Positions 63,449 through 64,000 of a DNA stretch of 64,000 nucleotides are shown piece after piece (the stretch's first letter is position 1; the number at the start of each line of letters is the position of its first letter). A model generated the notes under the pieces. That model ran no database searches. It saw only the letters and a program-made list of their open reading frames with translations, and had not been told where the DNA came from. This DNA is from Salinigranum salinum. Lineage in GTDB: Archaea > Halobacteriota > Halobacteria > Halobacteriales > Haloferacaceae. Both the position numbers and the translations under genes were made by a program. Location: contig NZ_VTOJ01000001.1 of NCBI RefSeq assembly GCF_009176545.1, positions 434,001-498,000 on the forward strand, written 5' to 3'.

Positions 63449-64000
63449 TTATCGGTCGTCCTCGTCGGCCACGAGGTCGGGTCGCCCGGCGTCGGTGTCA
63501 GCCCCCAGCTCGGCGTTGGCGTCGGTCGCAGCGGTGGCGACACCCCGGCCGGCCGTCCACTCCGCGAGGTCGAGCACCATCACGTAGGCGTCCTCGCCGT
63601 CGTCGTAGTAGCGGGGGATGCGGCGGAGCGGCTCGAACCCTTCGTCCCGGTAGAGCGACAGCGCGGCGTCGTTGGTCGCGCGGACCTCCAGTTTGACCAG
63701 CGCTGCACCCTCCGCCGCGAGCGCCGCGAGCGCACGGTGGAGCAGCGTGCGCCCGAGACCCTGCCCCCGCGCGTCGGGATGAACCGCGAGGTCCTTCACG
63801 TGGCCGATGTCGCGCCCGTAGTTCGGAGTCGTGTCGCTCACGGTGTAGCCGACGACGGTCGGCGGCGTTCCGACGGTCGCCACGAGAAAGCCTCGTTCCC
63901 CGAGGAACGACTCGAACGCCGAGTACGGCCACGGCTGTGGAAAGGTGACCCGTTCGATACGGAACACGTCGAGCAGGTCGGCCTGTTCGGCCTGCCGGAT
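63449..64000 (-). CDS. rimI: Ribosomal protein alanine N-acetyltransferase RimI (5' end outside window)
   Basis: The frame runs off the right edge. The visible 183 residues contain FRIERVTFPQPWPYSAFESF, the acetyl-CoA loop VHPDARGQGLGRTLLHRAL and LEVRATNDAALSLYRDEGFE, the RimI-type GNAT pattern. In archaea this enzyme acetylates N-termini of nascent proteins (Ard1-like). The C-terminal acidic tail (ADTDAGRPDLVADEDDR) is haloarchaeal. The true start lies upstream of 64000 on the minus strand. Confidence 0.88.
   Translation of the reverse strand: MRQAEQADLLDVFRIERVTFPQPWPYSAFESFLGERGFLVATVGTPPTVVGYTVSDTTPNYGRDIGHVKDLAVHPDARGQGLGRTLLHRALAALAAEGAALVKLEVRATNDAALSLYRDEGFEPLRRIPRYYDDGEDAYVMVLDLAEWTAGRGVATAATDANAELGADTDAGRPDLVADEDDR

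Overview
The window comes from a high-GC halophilic archaeon (class Halobacteria). Most inferred proteins are rich in Asp and Glu. Several genes appear leaderless, with a TATA-like element about 25 bases before the start codon. The gene set is archaeal or haloarchaeal: TrmY, the three archaeosine enzymes TgtA, ArcS and RaSEA, a MoaD-like SAMP modifier, eIF1/SUI1, a bacterio-opsin-activator type HTH regulator, a salactin/volactin-type actin, a PGF-CTERM surface glycoprotein and a tungsten-type aldehyde ferredoxin oxidoreductase. I cannot name a genus. No transposase, integrase, phage gene, CRISPR array or rRNA was recognised, so most of the window looks like chromosomal core with a few scars and repeats.

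Layout. 1-5.8 kb: the end of trmY, a tRNA-Pro(CGG) whose 3' half is partly duplicated downstream, a duplicated-domain protein, a radical SAM enzyme paired with a methyltransferase, and a universal stress protein. 5.8-11.4 kb: a secreted GEVED-type protein with TQ repeats and a small membrane partner, the AzlCD amino-acid exporter, and a Tat-exported CARDB-like protein. 11.4-14.5 kb: a SAMP/MoaD-like operon, small hypothetical genes and an MFS transporter. 14.6-19 kb: arcS and tgtA, separated by a zinc-ribbon gene and an FMN-binding-type protein. 19-25 kb: a CPBP protease, a large PGF-CTERM mucin-like glycoprotein, a Nudix protein and an arylsulfotransferase-like protein. 25-30.7 kb: a membrane protein plus salactin, zinc-ribbon and micro proteins, a UbiA prenyltransferase overlapping a half-size lycopene-cyclase domain gene, a DoxX-like protein and a Bat-type regulator. 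30.7-31.7 kb: a gene-poor patch with a 27-bp tandem repeat and a tRNA-like T-arm.

31.7-41.7 kb: an AOR, an M20 deacylase, an FAD-linked D-lactate/glycolate-type dehydrogenase, a complete polyamine-type ABC transporter operon and a DoxX protein. 41.8-45.6 kb: two paralogous lipoproteins flanking a membrane metal-dependent hydrolase, then raSEA. 45.8-48.3 kb: purS, purQ and purU. 48.3-54.2 kb: an acetyltransferase, a repeat-bearing zinc-ribbon protein and mutSL. 54.4-60.5 kb: a chromate transporter and a moxR-DUF58-transglutaminase operon. 60.7-64 kb: eIF1, rhodanese, Nudix, two haloarchaeal DUF proteins and the end of rimI.

The most unusual structure is between purS and purQ. A 56-bp sequence is repeated three times there, and it encodes three consecutive 19-residue mini-ORFs. 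The first overlaps the purS stop (ATGA), each next one overlaps its predecessor (GTGA), and the last overlaps the purQ start. Each has its own GGAGG-type ribosome-binding site. The result is a possible termination-reinitiation relay between two subunits that must be made together.
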